The notes under the pieces are model-generated. The model had not been told where the DNA came from, searched no databases, and saw only the letters and a program-made list of their open reading frames with translations. Made by a program: the position numbers and the translations under genes. From positions 1,240,001 through 1,304,000 of the forward strand of contig NC_018020.1 in assembly GCF_000266885.1 (NCBI RefSeq): a stretch of 64,000 nucleotides of DNA, given 5' to 3'. The DNA comes from Turneriella parva DSM 21527 (GTDB lineage Bacteria > Spirochaetota > Leptospiria > Turneriellales > Turneriellaceae). This document shows, piece by piece, positions 18,174 through 26,610 of the stretch (position 1 is its first letter; each line of letters starts with the position of its first letter).

Positions 18174-18824
18174 CTACATCTTTACACCCCTAGTAAATAA
18201 TTCAACTATTGTTTGTATTTCAACCTCTGGGTTAAGATTCAATTCTGGCGCGAAAACAAATTGAGTCAGCAAAAAACCCCCGCCAAGGCTAAACGAAGCA
18301 CGGACAATCGCACTCGCGTCTAGGTCTGCCCTGACTTGTCCTTTGGCCTGAAAATGGCAAATTGCCTTTACCGAAGTTTCGTACAGGTTTTCGCGCCATA
18401 ACTTGCCGAAGATAACTGAAAAATCAGGTGAGAACAGCAAGGCTCCCCAAAGTAGCCGAAGTCTGAAGGGCTCTGCGGCAACTGCCTGATAGCGCGCCAT
18501 CAAAATAGCGGCATACCATTCTCGAAAATCAGGTTTAAGATCAAGAAGTCGTGACCTGAGATCGGCCATGTGGCCCGGAATAATCGCCGCGAACAACAGA
18601 CCAGAAAGAACGCGCTTATACAGGTGCGCTTTGCCCGGAAAATACTTAAATAATGTGCGCTCTGTGACCCCGCCCCTACGAGCGAGTTCGGCGGTGGTGG
18701 CGCCATCATAGCCAAGTTCGGCAAAGACCCTCTCTGCTGCTTTAACAATCTGGGCCTCTTTGGCCGTTTGAGGATTCTGGTAGCGCCTGAATTCCGCTAA
18801 CATGCCCTGTTCTTTTAGCTTCAC
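18174..18824 (-). CDS. TetR-family transcriptional regulator, probable repressor of the adjacent PhlG-like gene
   Basis: 216 residues. HTH: IVKAAERVFAELGYDGATTAELARRGGVTERTLFKYFPGKAHLYKRVL, a classic TetR domain. The C-terminal ligand domain is helical. It is divergent from the PhlG-like hydrolase gene at 18982, with two operator-like inverted repeats between them. In pseudomonads TetR proteins (PhlF, PhlH) control phlG, so this pairing fits an established arrangement. The ligand is unknown. Confidence 0.93.
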   Translation of the reverse strand: MKLKEQGMLAEFRRYQNPQTAKEAQIVKAAERVFAELGYDGATTAELARRGGVTERTLFKYFPGKAHLYKRVLSGLLFAAIIPGHMADLRSRLLDLKPDFREWYAAILMARYQAVAAEPFRLRLLWGALLFSPDFSVIFGKLWRENLYETSVKAICHFQAKGQVRADLDASAIVRASFSLGGGFLLTQFVFAPELNLNPEVEIQTIVELFTRGVKM

Positions 18825-18910
18825 ACACCCCTCTCAACCGCTCGAGCAGCTTTACTGTTCGACTATAATGTAATTAAGCTTATTGGCCACTTTTGATTCA
18901 ATAGGTCAAG

Positions 18911-18960
18911 GTATAGTAAAGGCTATACAAAAAATAGCCAATGTATAGTGTTTACTATAC
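18911..18960. promoter_or_regulatory. Tandem operator-like inverted repeats between tetR and the PhlG-like gene
   Basis: Site 1 is GTATAG-N6-CTATAC (18911-18928). Site 2 is GTATAGT-N4-ACTATAC (18943-18960). Their starts are 32 bases apart, about three helical turns, so two dimers would bind the same face. Site 2 ends 21 bases before the hydrolase start codon. Confidence 0.7.
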
Positions 18961-18981
18961 TTTAACTTCAGAGGAAATACG

Positions 18982-19665
18982 ATGAAAAAAGTTTCTTTAA
19001 AATTGCCCGAAAAGCTTGTAATCGAATGGAGACCGAAACCTGTTTCAAGCGGCAAGTCTGGCACGCGTACGCTTGCCGATGGGCGAATACAGTACTGGAT
19101 TGAACACGATACAATAAAAGGTGTCTCTCCCGATATGCTCGCCTGGTGGTTCCAAAACCTCGAGGGAGATATCGAATTCCAGGGAAAAAACTACAGCCGG
19201 TATCGGGTATGGCATCCCGAAGATCATGTTCATGTGAGTTACGAACGAAAGCTTCCCGACGGAACAGTGGGGCCTGGCGCAGCTATACGCATTGTCGAAT
19301 ACCTGGGACGCAATCGCAGATACCTTGTGAATGTCGTAAGCCCGATCGAAAAGCTAGACACCTCTGGTTTCATTCACAATCCGCGTGCATTCGGCTGGCT
19401 GCCGATTGTAAGAATGGAATATGCATTCGAGAAAGTTCCCGGAGGCACTCGCTATAGAAACAGCCTCATTATTGGTTGGCGCCATTGGTCTTTTCGGTTG
19501 CTACGGCCCCTTATCAGGGCATTCATATTTAATGACGAACATGGATTTGCCTGGATCAAGCACAATATCGAAGAAGTCGGACAATTCGAAGCTTTCTTGC
19601 CCACTCTTTACGCACGCGAGACAAAGAACCGGCCTGTGCTAAAAGGAAGTAACGCCAAATATTGA
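18982..19665 (+). CDS. DAPG hydrolase (PhlG)-like zinc hydrolase
   Basis: 227 residues. The segment SPDMLAWWFQNLEGD followed by YRVWHPEDHVHVSYE, and later a C-terminal HNIEEVGQFEAFLP, match the PhlG/DAPG-hydrolase family, whose zinc site uses His and Glu residues including a HN(I/E)EE helix. The family cleaves carbon-carbon bonds of acylated phloroglucinols. The substrate here is unknown. The gene starts at an ATG preceded by AGAGGA, and is controlled from the two inverted repeats at 18911-18960. Convergent with the MFS gene at 19668. Confidence 0.8.
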   Translation: MKKVSLKLPEKLVIEWRPKPVSSGKSGTRTLADGRIQYWIEHDTIKGVSPDMLAWWFQNLEGDIEFQGKNYSRYRVWHPEDHVHVSYERKLPDGTVGPGAAIRIVEYLGRNRRYLVNVVSPIEKLDTSGFIHNPRAFGWLPIVRMEYAFEKVPGGTRYRNSLIIGWRHWSFRLLRPLIRAFIFNDEHGFAWIKHNIEEVGQFEAFLPTLYARETKNRPVLKGSNAKY

Positions 19666-19667
19666 AA

Positions 19668-20846
19668 CTACTTCAACTTTCTCAACGGCTGCAGCAACAA
19701 ACACGCCCCGGCCCCCGCGATAATCAGCCACCCACCTACCTCGAACGCATACGCGGGCGAGGTCTGTTTCGCGAGCGCCGAAAGCCCGACCGCAGCCGAA
19801 GCGACCGATGTCTGAAACACGATGTTATAGATACTCATGACTCGGCCTCGCGCCGCGTCGACGGTTGCCTGCTGTATAGCGGCGGGTATGAGTGTGCTCA
19901 TGAGGCCGCCGAAGATGCCGGAGAGGCCGAGGCTGATTGCGACCGGCACCGGTGCGGCGAGCCAGGGTATCATCAGCATCGAAAGGCCGGCAGCGAGCGC
20001 GCCCGCGATGATCATGAGACCGCGCGGCATCTTGTGAGACAGAGCCTGTGCGAGGCCGCCGCCTGCCAAAAGGCCGACACCCAGAACGGTCATGAGCGAG
20101 CCGCGTTCGGCTTCACCGAGGCCAAGGCGTGTCTTTGAGAACTCCGGCAAAAGAACCTGCAGCGGCCCGACGAGAAACAGGCCCACAAACGTGGCAGCGA
20201 GCAGCGACAAGATCAGGGGCTCGCGGCGTACATATCTGAGGCCTGCCTTGAGGCTGTGCCATGCCGACTCTTTGTCGCCGCGCAGCTGTTTTGGACGCGT
20301 TTTGAGTGGCAACAGTAGCAGCATCGCAAAGGCGTACATAATACCAATGGTCCCGAAAACGATGTACCAGTCGAAATATTTGCGCAAGAAACCGACGACA
20401 AAGGGCGCAAGGCCGAAGCCGACCATGATCATGATCTGCACCTTCATGCTCTCGCGCGGTATGTGCTCTTGGTCGAAGAGATCGCCCAAAAGAGCCATGC
20501 GGCCCGGTATAATGAAACTGAGGCCGATGCCGTTGACGAGCATGACCGCGATGAGCATTACATCACCCACTACAAAAAACTGCTGCGTGGTGAGAAAAAC
20601 CATCGCGGCGCTGGTGTAGATGAATGTCGTTTGAGCAATCATGACGACACGTTTGCGGGTGAAGCGGTCGATCACGGTACCGGCATACATGCCGAGCACG
20701 AGCGGCGGCACGAGGTTGCCTGCGTAGACGAGACCGGTGACGGCGTCAGAACCGGTGACGGCGCGCGAATAGATGATCATCGCGTAGGCAAACATGTTGC
20801 CGATGAGCAGGGTGAGAAACGAGTTGAGGTAGAACCAGATCAGCAT
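19668..20846 (-). CDS. MFS transporter
   Basis: 392 residues with about 12 predicted membrane helices. The loop after helix 2 reads GTVIDRFTRKRVVMIAQ, the MFS motif A variant (G-x3-D-R-x-x-R-R/K). Typical of the MFS_3/enterobactin-exporter type of drug or metabolite exporters. The start codon overlaps the stop of the upstream vapC by seven bases (ATGCTGA), indicating translational coupling. The C-terminus is convergent with the PhlG-like gene, suggesting export of a substrate linked to it. That is inference. Confidence 0.92.
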   Translation of the reverse strand: MLIWFYLNSFLTLLIGNMFAYAMIIYSRAVTGSDAVTGLVYAGNLVPPLVLGMYAGTVIDRFTRKRVVMIAQTTFIYTSAAMVFLTTQQFFVVGDVMLIAVMLVNGIGLSFIIPGRMALLGDLFDQEHIPRESMKVQIMIMVGFGLAPFVVGFLRKYFDWYIVFGTIGIMYAFAMLLLLPLKTRPKQLRGDKESAWHSLKAGLRYVRREPLILSLLAATFVGLFLVGPLQVLLPEFSKTRLGLGEAERGSLMTVLGVGLLAGGGLAQALSHKMPRGLMIIAGALAAGLSMLMIPWLAAPVPVAISLGLSGIFGGLMSTLIPAAIQQATVDAARGRVMSIYNIVFQTSVASAAVGLSALAKQTSPAYAFEVGGWLIIAGAGACLLLQPLRKLK

Positions 20847-21244
20847 TCAATACATTTCAGATTTTTTTGTATGCTGGCAAGATGAATAAAATCCCGGTCT
20901 GAGTGCAATAGGCTTAGCTTGTTTTCAATCGCCGTTTGCGCGATCAAGAGGTCAGCACCACGACGAATCGTCAACCCTGCCTTTTGGCAGTCGAAAAACA
21001 TGCGAGCCGCAGCAGCAAACGATTCGAGTCCCTGCGTCAGGTCATAGATGCGCTGCGTTTCGAGATATGCCTTGAGCAGGCTAAACTCTGCTGGAGTCTT
21101 AACGCCTTGCAAAAGCTCTTGGTAAGTGTAAGGAGAAATACCGAACGGTATTTTGTCTTCGATTATTCGATCAAGCGCTCTGGTTTCGGGTGTGTCTTGA
21201 TTCTTGAGAAATGGTATAAATACCGACATGTCGACAAGCACCAT
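20840..21244 (-). CDS. vapC: VapC-like PIN-domain toxin (RNase)
   Basis: 134 residues. The PIN catalytic acids are visible: VLVDMSVFI (first Asp), YTYQELLQG (Glu), RRGADLLIAQTA (Asp) and LHSDRDF (Asp). PIN toxins cleave tRNA or rRNA. Preferred start is ATG 21244; a TTG lies at 21250. It follows the antitoxin gene by two bases and overlaps the MFS start by seven. Confidence 0.92.
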   Translation of the reverse strand: MVLVDMSVFIPFLKNQDTPETRALDRIIEDKIPFGISPYTYQELLQGVKTPAEFSLLKAYLETQRIYDLTQGLESFAAAARMFFDCQKAGLTIRRGADLLIAQTAIENKLSLLHSDRDFIHLASIQKNLKCIEC

Positions 21245-21246
21245 GG

Positions 21247-21438
21247 TCAACGCAGAGATTTGTAATCATAGTCCTCACGAAACGAGATTTTACCCTTCAG
21301 TTGGCGCAGATCTTTTCGGCGATGATTCTCGACGAATTCACGCAAAGCCTGCTCAACAAGGTCACGCTTCGTCTTGCTGTGAGAATACTTGAAGGCCTCT
21401 TTGACGAGGCCGTCGTTCAGCACGATATTGGTGCGCAT
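21247..21438 (-). CDS. vapB: VapB-like antitoxin (ribbon-helix-helix)
   Basis: 63 residues. MRTNIVLNDGLVKEAFKYSHSKTKRDLVEQALREFVEN is the DUF2191/VapB type N-terminal DNA-binding ribbon-helix-helix. The C-terminal tail LRQLKGKISFREDYDYKSLR is the usual flexible toxin-binding region. The ATG at 21438 is preferred; three further upstream ATGs give only MCMPMC. Coupled to the PIN gene directly downstream. Confidence 0.9.
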   Translation of the reverse strand: MRTNIVLNDGLVKEAFKYSHSKTKRDLVEQALREFVENHRRKDLRQLKGKISFREDYDYKSLR

Positions 21439-21560
21439 ACACATCGGCATACACATCAGACCGGTCCGTAAAGCACTTTTACGGCATTCTATGGGTTTCC
21501 ATAGCCACCCTGACTAAAAAATCTTGACGATTTGTTCAACTTTATTTCGGGTTGCCGACT

Positions 21561-22202
21561 ATGGAAAAACAAGACATCGCCGAGAGCATCAAAGAACTAT
21601 TGGTTTCTGAAACCGACATGAGCTACCTGGCCGAACTGCCAGAAAAGCCGCTGCAGCAACTTTATACCGATCTGCAGACGTACATGAAGCGACTCGATGA
21701 AAACCAGAAGCCGGTTTTCAAGGCGATCGCGATTTCAACCAGCTTTATTCCCAACTTCATTATTGCGAAACTCGCGCATGACTATTTCACACCGTACATT
21801 GTCGCCCAGGTCTGCGAATACATGGATCCAAAAGCGGCTGCTAAAATCGGTAAATCGTTGCGTGTCGATTATATGGGCCAGGTTGCAGTGAACGGCGACC
21901 CGAAGGTAACTGCCAAGATCGGCGACTGCATGGAAGTGGATATCGTGGTGAATGTCGTGCGCGAAATGGTCAAACGCTCATTCTTTATGAAGCTGGGCGA
22001 ACTCGCCGACCTGTTGAACGAAAACCAACTGAAGAACGTGATGCTCAAGATTAACGACAACAACGCGATTCTGCAGGTGGGAATTCATATGAAAGACGAG
22101 GGCAAGATTATTCGCCTCTCCAAAGCCTGGCCCGCCGGCACCCGCAGTTATGTCTTGGCAGAGCTCGAAAAGATGAACCACCCGCTCGCGAAAAAGCTCT
22201 GA
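21561..22202 (+). CDS. Conserved hypothetical protein, repeated helical domain
   Basis: 213 residues. No signal peptide or membrane segment, so cytoplasmic. The centre has two similar units (MDPKAAAKIGKSLRVDYMGQVA and GDPKVTAKIGDCMEVDIVVNVV), giving an alpha-helical repeat reminiscent of MgtE-N-like folds. No family is recognised confidently. The ATG at 21561 is preferred over TTG 21552. It stands alone between vapBC and convergent genes. Confidence 0.7.
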   Translation: MEKQDIAESIKELLVSETDMSYLAELPEKPLQQLYTDLQTYMKRLDENQKPVFKAIAISTSFIPNFIIAKLAHDYFTPYIVAQVCEYMDPKAAAKIGKSLRVDYMGQVAVNGDPKVTAKIGDCMEVDIVVNVVREMVKRSFFMKLGELADLLNENQLKNVMLKINDNNAILQVGIHMKDEGKIIRLSKAWPAGTRSYVLAELEKMNHPLAKKL

Positions 22203-22223
22203 GGCAATTTCGCGTTTTGCCCG

Positions 22224-22925
22224 TCAGGGTCTCATGGCGGTTTTGAAGATTTTATCCCAAATTGTCGTGTAGAAGCCGAGATTGACCGTTTCATCGCGGT
22301 GGTGATGCAGATGAAAATCGGGATCAGAAATACAGAGAGCCGACATCACCCTCAGGGTCCATTTTGGGTACGGGGTAAATCCGCAGTGCGCGGCGATACC
22401 GAAGTAGAGATTCAGCTGCAGAAAAATGACCACGGCTTCGACACTGAATGCATGCAGCGTGAGGGTGATCACCCATAACGAACCAAAACCGAGCGCCTCA
22501 AGCGGATGCATCACGAACAGGGTGAGCATGCGTGTGTCGCGGTGTTCGTGGTGCAGGTAATGCGCCCAATTGTAAAACCATCGCAGATGCGCGATGCGGT
22601 GCAAAACGTAGAGCACGAGATCCATAACGAGCACGAGCAGCAGCGTATCGCCGAGTACCGTGGGTGCAGTGGCGCTGCGGTTAAGATGTAGATACCCGTG
22701 CTGCCAGAGCAGCCAACCCGCGACCGAAATGACAGTGTTGATCGTGACGGTTGCGCTTGCGAGCAGCAGCTCTGCGGGGCTGGCTTTTGTTGGCCGTGGC
22801 GCTGCGGTAAAGAGACGGGCCGCCATTTGCTCGGCAAGAAATGCGCCGAGCAAAATGAGAATGTTCAATGCGAAGAAGAAGGCCGATGCCTGCGAGAGTG
22901 AAATCGACCAGAGCCAGTCGATCAT
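22224..22925 (-). CDS. Fatty-acid hydroxylase / sterol desaturase family membrane protein
   Basis: 233 residues with about five membrane segments. All histidine boxes of the di-iron family are present: HRIAH, HYLHHEHRDT, the segment HCGF and HLHHHRDETVNLGFY. These non-heme di-iron enzymes hydroxylate or desaturate lipid substrates in the membrane. The product is unknown. The start overlaps the stop of the upstream EamA transporter gene by four bases (ATGA), a sign of an operon. Confidence 0.93.
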   Translation of the reverse strand: MIDWLWSISLSQASAFFFALNILILLGAFLAEQMAARLFTAAPRPTKASPAELLLASATVTINTVISVAGWLLWQHGYLHLNRSATAPTVLGDTLLLVLVMDLVLYVLHRIAHLRWFYNWAHYLHHEHRDTRMLTLFVMHPLEALGFGSLWVITLTLHAFSVEAVVIFLQLNLYFGIAAHCGFTPYPKWTLRVMSALCISDPDFHLHHHRDETVNLGFYTTIWDKIFKTAMRP

Positions 22926-23788
22926 GCTTGTTCACGCTTACTTCGCTGCTCTAGCCCACGCAGCAGGCTCGAGATGACTACCGCAACGACCAAACCTGCC
23001 AACACGAGTAACGCTCCCCACAGCACACGCGTCGGCAGGCGCTCGCCGAGAAAGAGAGCATTGCTACCGAGGCCGAATACCGGTACCAGAGTACCAAAAG
23101 GCATGACCTTGCCTGCGGGCAGTTTGAGCATCATCTTGCTAAAGAGCGAAAATGCCAGCTGCGTGGCGAAGAGAGCCATGAACGCCAGCGCAAGCCATGA
23201 GCGCAGCGATGCGGATTGAATTTGTTGCAGCATCTGGCCCGGCCCTTCGACGCTGAGCGCGAGCACGAACAAGGGCAGCGACGAGAGAAAACTTGTCCAC
23301 GCGATGAAGCCGGCAAAGTCTTGAATGCGAAAGGTTTTCAGAAGAATGTTGCCTGCCGACCAGAAGAGTGCCGATAGCAATATCAATATGAATCCCACTG
23401 CTTCGGCGCCGCCGAAATAGTCGTAGCCGATGACCAGAAGGCCCAGCGCAGAAATCACGAAGCCGGCGATCTGCAACAGGCTCACGCGCTCGCGAAAAAT
23501 AACCCACGCAAGAAATATTGTGATGTAAACCTGCGTTTGAATCAGCACCGACGACATGCCTGCAGGCAGCCTGAGGTAGATGGCCCAGAACATGAGGCCA
23601 TACTGCAGCACGCCGATGAAAATGCTGTAAGCGACGAGCCGGCGCCAGTCAAGCGGCGGAAACTTATAGAGCAGAATCAGCGGAAAGCCCGCGAGGAAAA
23701 AGCGGATGGCACAGAGCGTGAAAGGCGCGAACGATTCAAGGCCAATGCGAATCGCCACAAAGCTGAGGCCCCAAAACATGGGCGGCAC
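22922..23788 (-). CDS. EamA/DMT-family transporter
   Basis: 288 residues with ten predicted membrane segments in two EamA repeats. The N-terminus FWGLSFVAIRIGLESFAPFTLCAIRF and the half-way ERVSLLQIAGFVISALGLLVIGY are typical of the drug/metabolite transporter superfamily. The start is a GTG (23788); no better start is available because an in-frame stop lies about 40 bases upstream. It is in one operon with the hydroxylase downstream and the surface antigen gene upstream. Confidence 0.9.
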   Translation of the reverse strand: MPPMFWGLSFVAIRIGLESFAPFTLCAIRFFLAGFPLILLYKFPPLDWRRLVAYSIFIGVLQYGLMFWAIYLRLPAGMSSVLIQTQVYITIFLAWVIFRERVSLLQIAGFVISALGLLVIGYDYFGGAEAVGFILILLSALFWSAGNILLKTFRIQDFAGFIAWTSFLSSLPLFVLALSVEGPGQMLQQIQSASLRSWLALAFMALFATQLAFSLFSKMMLKLPAGKVMPFGTLVPVFGLGSNALFLGERLPTRVLWGALLVLAGLVVAVVISSLLRGLEQRSKREQA

Positions 23789-23827
23789 GAGAACTCGAAA
23801 CCAGTCTGCGGCGGTGATGTGAAACGA

Positions 23828-24952
23828 TCAAAAAGCTTCTTTGAACGTAAAATAGAAATTGGCATCGCCTTGGTTGGTAAAGCCCATGTCGAGCCGCATG
23901 TTGATCTTCTGCTCTCTGTCGACGAGTATTCGAAGGCCCATGCCATACGAGAACTTGAAGTTCGACGACAGCGGTGCCGCAAGATCGTTCGTCACATCGC
24001 CCACACCGGTAAAAAGCACCAGACCAAAGCGCCACCACACCGGCAGCCGGTAGTCGAACTGCGTTGTCCAGAGGTGGCGGTCGAGATACCGGCCGTGAAA
24101 AAAGCCGCGCATCTGAAACTGGCCGCCGAGGCGGGGCATCGCATACCACGCGACATCGCCCGCCGTCTTCGTGATGAATGCATTCAGCGCAATCACATGA
24201 CCAAACCAGATCTTGTGAAACCAGCGGTAGTCGATGGTCGACTGCGTGAAGTCACCTTTTGCCGCAAAAGTATCGTTGCTGTGAAAGATCCTCATTTCAA
24301 ACCAGTGGCCGCGCTCGGGCGAAAAGGCATTGTCTCGCGTGTCGACGAGCAGGTGCACACCGGGGCCGTTCGCGCGCGTGCCATCAAAACCCGCCGGGCG
24401 CACTGTCTGCAGGTAACCCAACGACGAATCGGCTTTGATGTCATCGAACTGGCTCTGCCACATGCCACCCAAATAAATATCGGGTGCAATCAGCCACAGC
24501 GCACTCGTGCGGTTCGCAAAGCCGCGCGCTTCAAACTTGTCTTCGAGAGTCACAGGCGTCGTCGCGCCCACACCCCACATCTGGTAGGGCTGCCTGTAGA
24601 CGTCGAGATTCTGCATGACCTTCAGCCGGTGCTGCAAAAAATACGCCTCGGCGATGAGCCCGAAACTGTACTGCTGATTTTGCGACGCTGTGAAAAAGGT
24701 TGTGAGTTCGCTGATGCGCTTTCTCGGCGCGCCGGGCCACGGGTTGTACCAAAATATGCCGCCACCCGCAACCATGAGCCGCGTCTCGGGTGTGTAGAGC
24801 GGTACGAGCAACGGAAACATACCCCAGGTTTCTTCTTTTTTCTCAGGTTCGCTGGGTTGCGCCTCGGCCTGCGCGGTAAGCGGTGCTGAGGCATACATGG
24901 CAATGAGGGCCATGCAAATATGTTTTCGAAGATGAGGATTTATAAATGTCAT
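23828..24952 (-). CDS. Omp85-type bacterial surface antigen (D15 domain)
   Basis: 374 residues with a signal peptide (N-terminal basic region then CMALIAMYASAPLTAQA). The body is a 16-strand-type barrel ending FYFTFKEAF, with C-terminal aromatic Phe. The segment MRGFFHGRYLDRH is the VRGF/Y loop motif of Omp85 proteins. No POTRA domains are visible before the barrel, so it is the POTRA-less 'surface antigen' subtype rather than BamA. Function unknown. It reads with the EamA and hydroxylase genes downstream. Confidence 0.9.
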   Translation of the reverse strand: MTFINPHLRKHICMALIAMYASAPLTAQAEAQPSEPEKKEETWGMFPLLVPLYTPETRLMVAGGGIFWYNPWPGAPRKRISELTTFFTASQNQQYSFGLIAEAYFLQHRLKVMQNLDVYRQPYQMWGVGATTPVTLEDKFEARGFANRTSALWLIAPDIYLGGMWQSQFDDIKADSSLGYLQTVRPAGFDGTRANGPGVHLLVDTRDNAFSPERGHWFEMRIFHSNDTFAAKGDFTQSTIDYRWFHKIWFGHVIALNAFITKTAGDVAWYAMPRLGGQFQMRGFFHGRYLDRHLWTTQFDYRLPVWWRFGLVLFTGVGDVTNDLAAPLSSNFKFSYGMGLRILVDREQKINMRLDMGFTNQGDANFYFTFKEAF

Positions 24953-25018
24953 AGGTCGGCGAATGTGCTGCGAACGGTCACGAAATTGAAACGTCGCGAA
25001 AAGCCCTTGCGCAAATCT

Positions 25019-25095
25019 GTAGAGACGCCCTTCATGGGCGTCTCCGTCTTGCGGCGGTCAATTTAGAGAGACGCCCGTGAAGGGCGTCTCTACGG
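25019..25095. repeat. Dispersed palindromic repeat, GTAGAGACGC family, two-hairpin copy
   Basis: TGTAGAGACGCCC-TTCAT-GGGCGTCTC, then a 20-base spacer, then GAGACGCCCGTGAAGGGCGTCTCTACGG. The organisation equals the copy at 3545-3618, though the second hairpin arm differs there (GCGC/GCGC). It sits in the 300-base gap before the barrel gene at 25260. Confidence 0.85.
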
Positions 25096-25129
25096 TTTTT
25101 CCGTGATTGCCGCATTGAATAACGCCGAC

Positions 25130-25159
25130 GACGGTTTTCGTGTGTTTGTGGCATATAAT
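25130..25159 (+). promoter_or_regulatory. Candidate promoter of the barrel gene at 25260
   Basis: A perfect TATAAT -10 (25154-25159) about 100 bases upstream of the start; the -35 (about ACGGTT) is weak. The 5' leader of roughly 95 bases ends in TCAGGAGACAACATG, the ribosome site also found before the gene at 43142. Confidence 0.4.
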
Positions 25160-25259
25160 ACCGTACATGGTTTTGCACCCTTCTTCTTGACGCGGCGCAC
25201 ACAAAACACCTCTTGCCCAACCGCACGCAACCCGTGCGCAATCTTTCTCAGGAGACAAC

Positions 25260-26129
25260 ATGATCAGAAATACAATCATTCTGCTCGTTGCTATGGTAAG
25301 CTTCTCTGGCGTATTGAACGCGCAGGTGAAGAAAAGGCCAACAGCACAAGAAGCAGCAGCAAAGGCAAAAGCCGACGCTGACGCGAAAGCAAAAGCAGCT
25401 GAAGAGTCAGCGAAAAACAAAGCAGCCGATCTACAGAAAAATGCAACCGATAAACTCGCCGCGGCAACAGCCGTCGACGAAAGCAAATTCAACATCAGCG
25501 TTTGGGGCGGTTACAGCTTCAGCATGAAAAGCGACTACACGAAGAATGTGGAAGGCATGTTCGAAGGTGTGTCGAACATTACCAACAAATCAAACGATTC
25601 GAAGCTCGGTGGCATTGCCGGTGCAGCTGAATTCTACTACGGTGGTAATTTCCAGTTCGGCGCAAGCGTAGGATACCTGAAAGGTCATGATATTACGCGC
25701 AAAGCTACCAACAGCGGAACCGAGTACACCTTGAACGCGAAAATGGACTATACTCCGATTATGGGCGCGGTTCGTTATTTCATCATGCCTGGGCTTTACG
25801 CTGGCGCTGGTCTGGGCATTGCACCAGTGACAGGTGGCACTGAAACCTTTAAAGATCCGGCTGGAAACTACGTGCAAGGTGGTACTCCGAACGTCGCGTG
25901 GAATCTCAGCTATTCTGGCCAGGCAATCATTGTCCAGGGCCGCGTGGGGTATGACTATGCGTTGAGTAACAATGTGTCTATTGGTATTGCGGGCATATTC
26001 TCTTACCTGCAGCTTGAACTCGAATCATTCAAACAAGTTACAGATTCGACAACAAACACCAAGTTAGAAAACATCAGCAACAGCCAGCTGCTGATTACTC
26101 CAGCTCTTGTCATTACTTACAAACTCTAA
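25260..26129 (+). CDS. Predicted outer-membrane beta-barrel protein
   Basis: 289 residues. A signal peptide (MIRNTIILLVAMVSFSGVLNAQ) is followed by an Ala/Lys-rich charged linker of about 50 residues, then from residue 75 a barrel domain with strands such as NISVWGGYSFSMKSDY and C-terminal LLITPALVITYKL. The linker plus barrel plan is shared with the gene at 43142. No specific family known. The ribosome site is AGGAGA. A strong terminator follows. Length and composition fit a spirochaete outer-membrane porin-like protein, function unknown. Confidence 0.8.
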   Translation: MIRNTIILLVAMVSFSGVLNAQVKKRPTAQEAAAKAKADADAKAKAAEESAKNKAADLQKNATDKLAAATAVDESKFNISVWGGYSFSMKSDYTKNVEGMFEGVSNITNKSNDSKLGGIAGAAEFYYGGNFQFGASVGYLKGHDITRKATNSGTEYTLNAKMDYTPIMGAVRYFIMPGLYAGAGLGIAPVTGGTETFKDPAGNYVQGGTPNVAWNLSYSGQAIIVQGRVGYDYALSNNVSIGIAGIFSYLQLELESFKQVTDSTTNTKLENISNSQLLITPALVITYKL

Positions 26130-26154
26130 TCTCCGATCATTATTAGATTTTGAA

Positions 26155-26180
26155 AAGAGGGCTTCGGCCCTCTTTTTTTT
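26155..26180 (+). terminator. Rho-independent terminator of the barrel gene
   Basis: AGAGGGC-TTCG-GCCCTCT followed by eight T, 26 bases after the stop. Confidence 0.9.
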
Positions 26181-26223
26181 GTCTTCTCTGCGATAGCGGT
26201 AAACCATGCCTGCGGTTTTCTTC

Positions 26224-26255
26224 TGTAGAGACGCCCTTCATGGGCGTCTCTACGG
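26224..26255. repeat. Dispersed palindromic repeat, GTAGAGACGC family, single-hairpin copy
   Basis: TGTAGAGACGCCC-TTCAT-GGGCGTCTCTACGG in one hairpin; third member of the family (others at 3545 and 25019). It lies downstream of the barrel gene. Confidence 0.85.
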
Positions 26256-26295
26256 TTTTATGCAGATTTGTAGGTAAATGAGCGCAATGGGCGCG

Positions 26296-26514
26296 TTATC
26301 TGACGACGGATAATATCTCGACGCCATTCTTGATCTCTGACGCGATGCGTCCCTTTTCGATCTGAAACGCAATCACCTTCTCAACCGCTGCCGTCGTCGC
26401 TTCGCGCTGCGCAGCCCCCTCGCGCGCGACAATCACCTCAATCAGTTTCGACCGGGCCATTCGCCCGTCACGCGCCTGCCGCAAGATCGGGTGTACGTCG
26501 GTAACTGCAGCCAT
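26296..26514 (-). CDS. Possible small helical protein, doubtful
   Basis: 72 residues from an ATG at 26514 (MAAVTDVHPILRQARDG), ending in a helix AAVEKVIAFQIEKGRIASEI. It reads opposite to the antiporter gene, with which it does not overlap. Composition is natural for this genome, but there is no ribosome site and no family recognition. Upstream the same frame stays open without any sensible start, so it may be a fragment or a chance ORF. Confidence 0.35.
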   Translation of the reverse strand: MAAVTDVHPILRQARDGRMARSKLIEVIVAREGAAQREATTAAVEKVIAFQIEKGRIASEIKNGVEILSVVR

Positions 26515-26610
26515 GGGGGTAAGTGTTTGGCCCAGTTGCAGTGTCGAGTCGAATGGGCGAAATATCCTTGCAAAAACACGGCTGGCAATGTATATTTCAC
26601 GTACATTCCC

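Noticed and set aside
23537-24889. A 450-residue plus-strand ORF opposite the EamA transporter and the surface antigen genes
   Set aside because: Composition is dominated by Arg, His and Lys with no domain, and the minus strand carries two well-recognised genes in the same interval.
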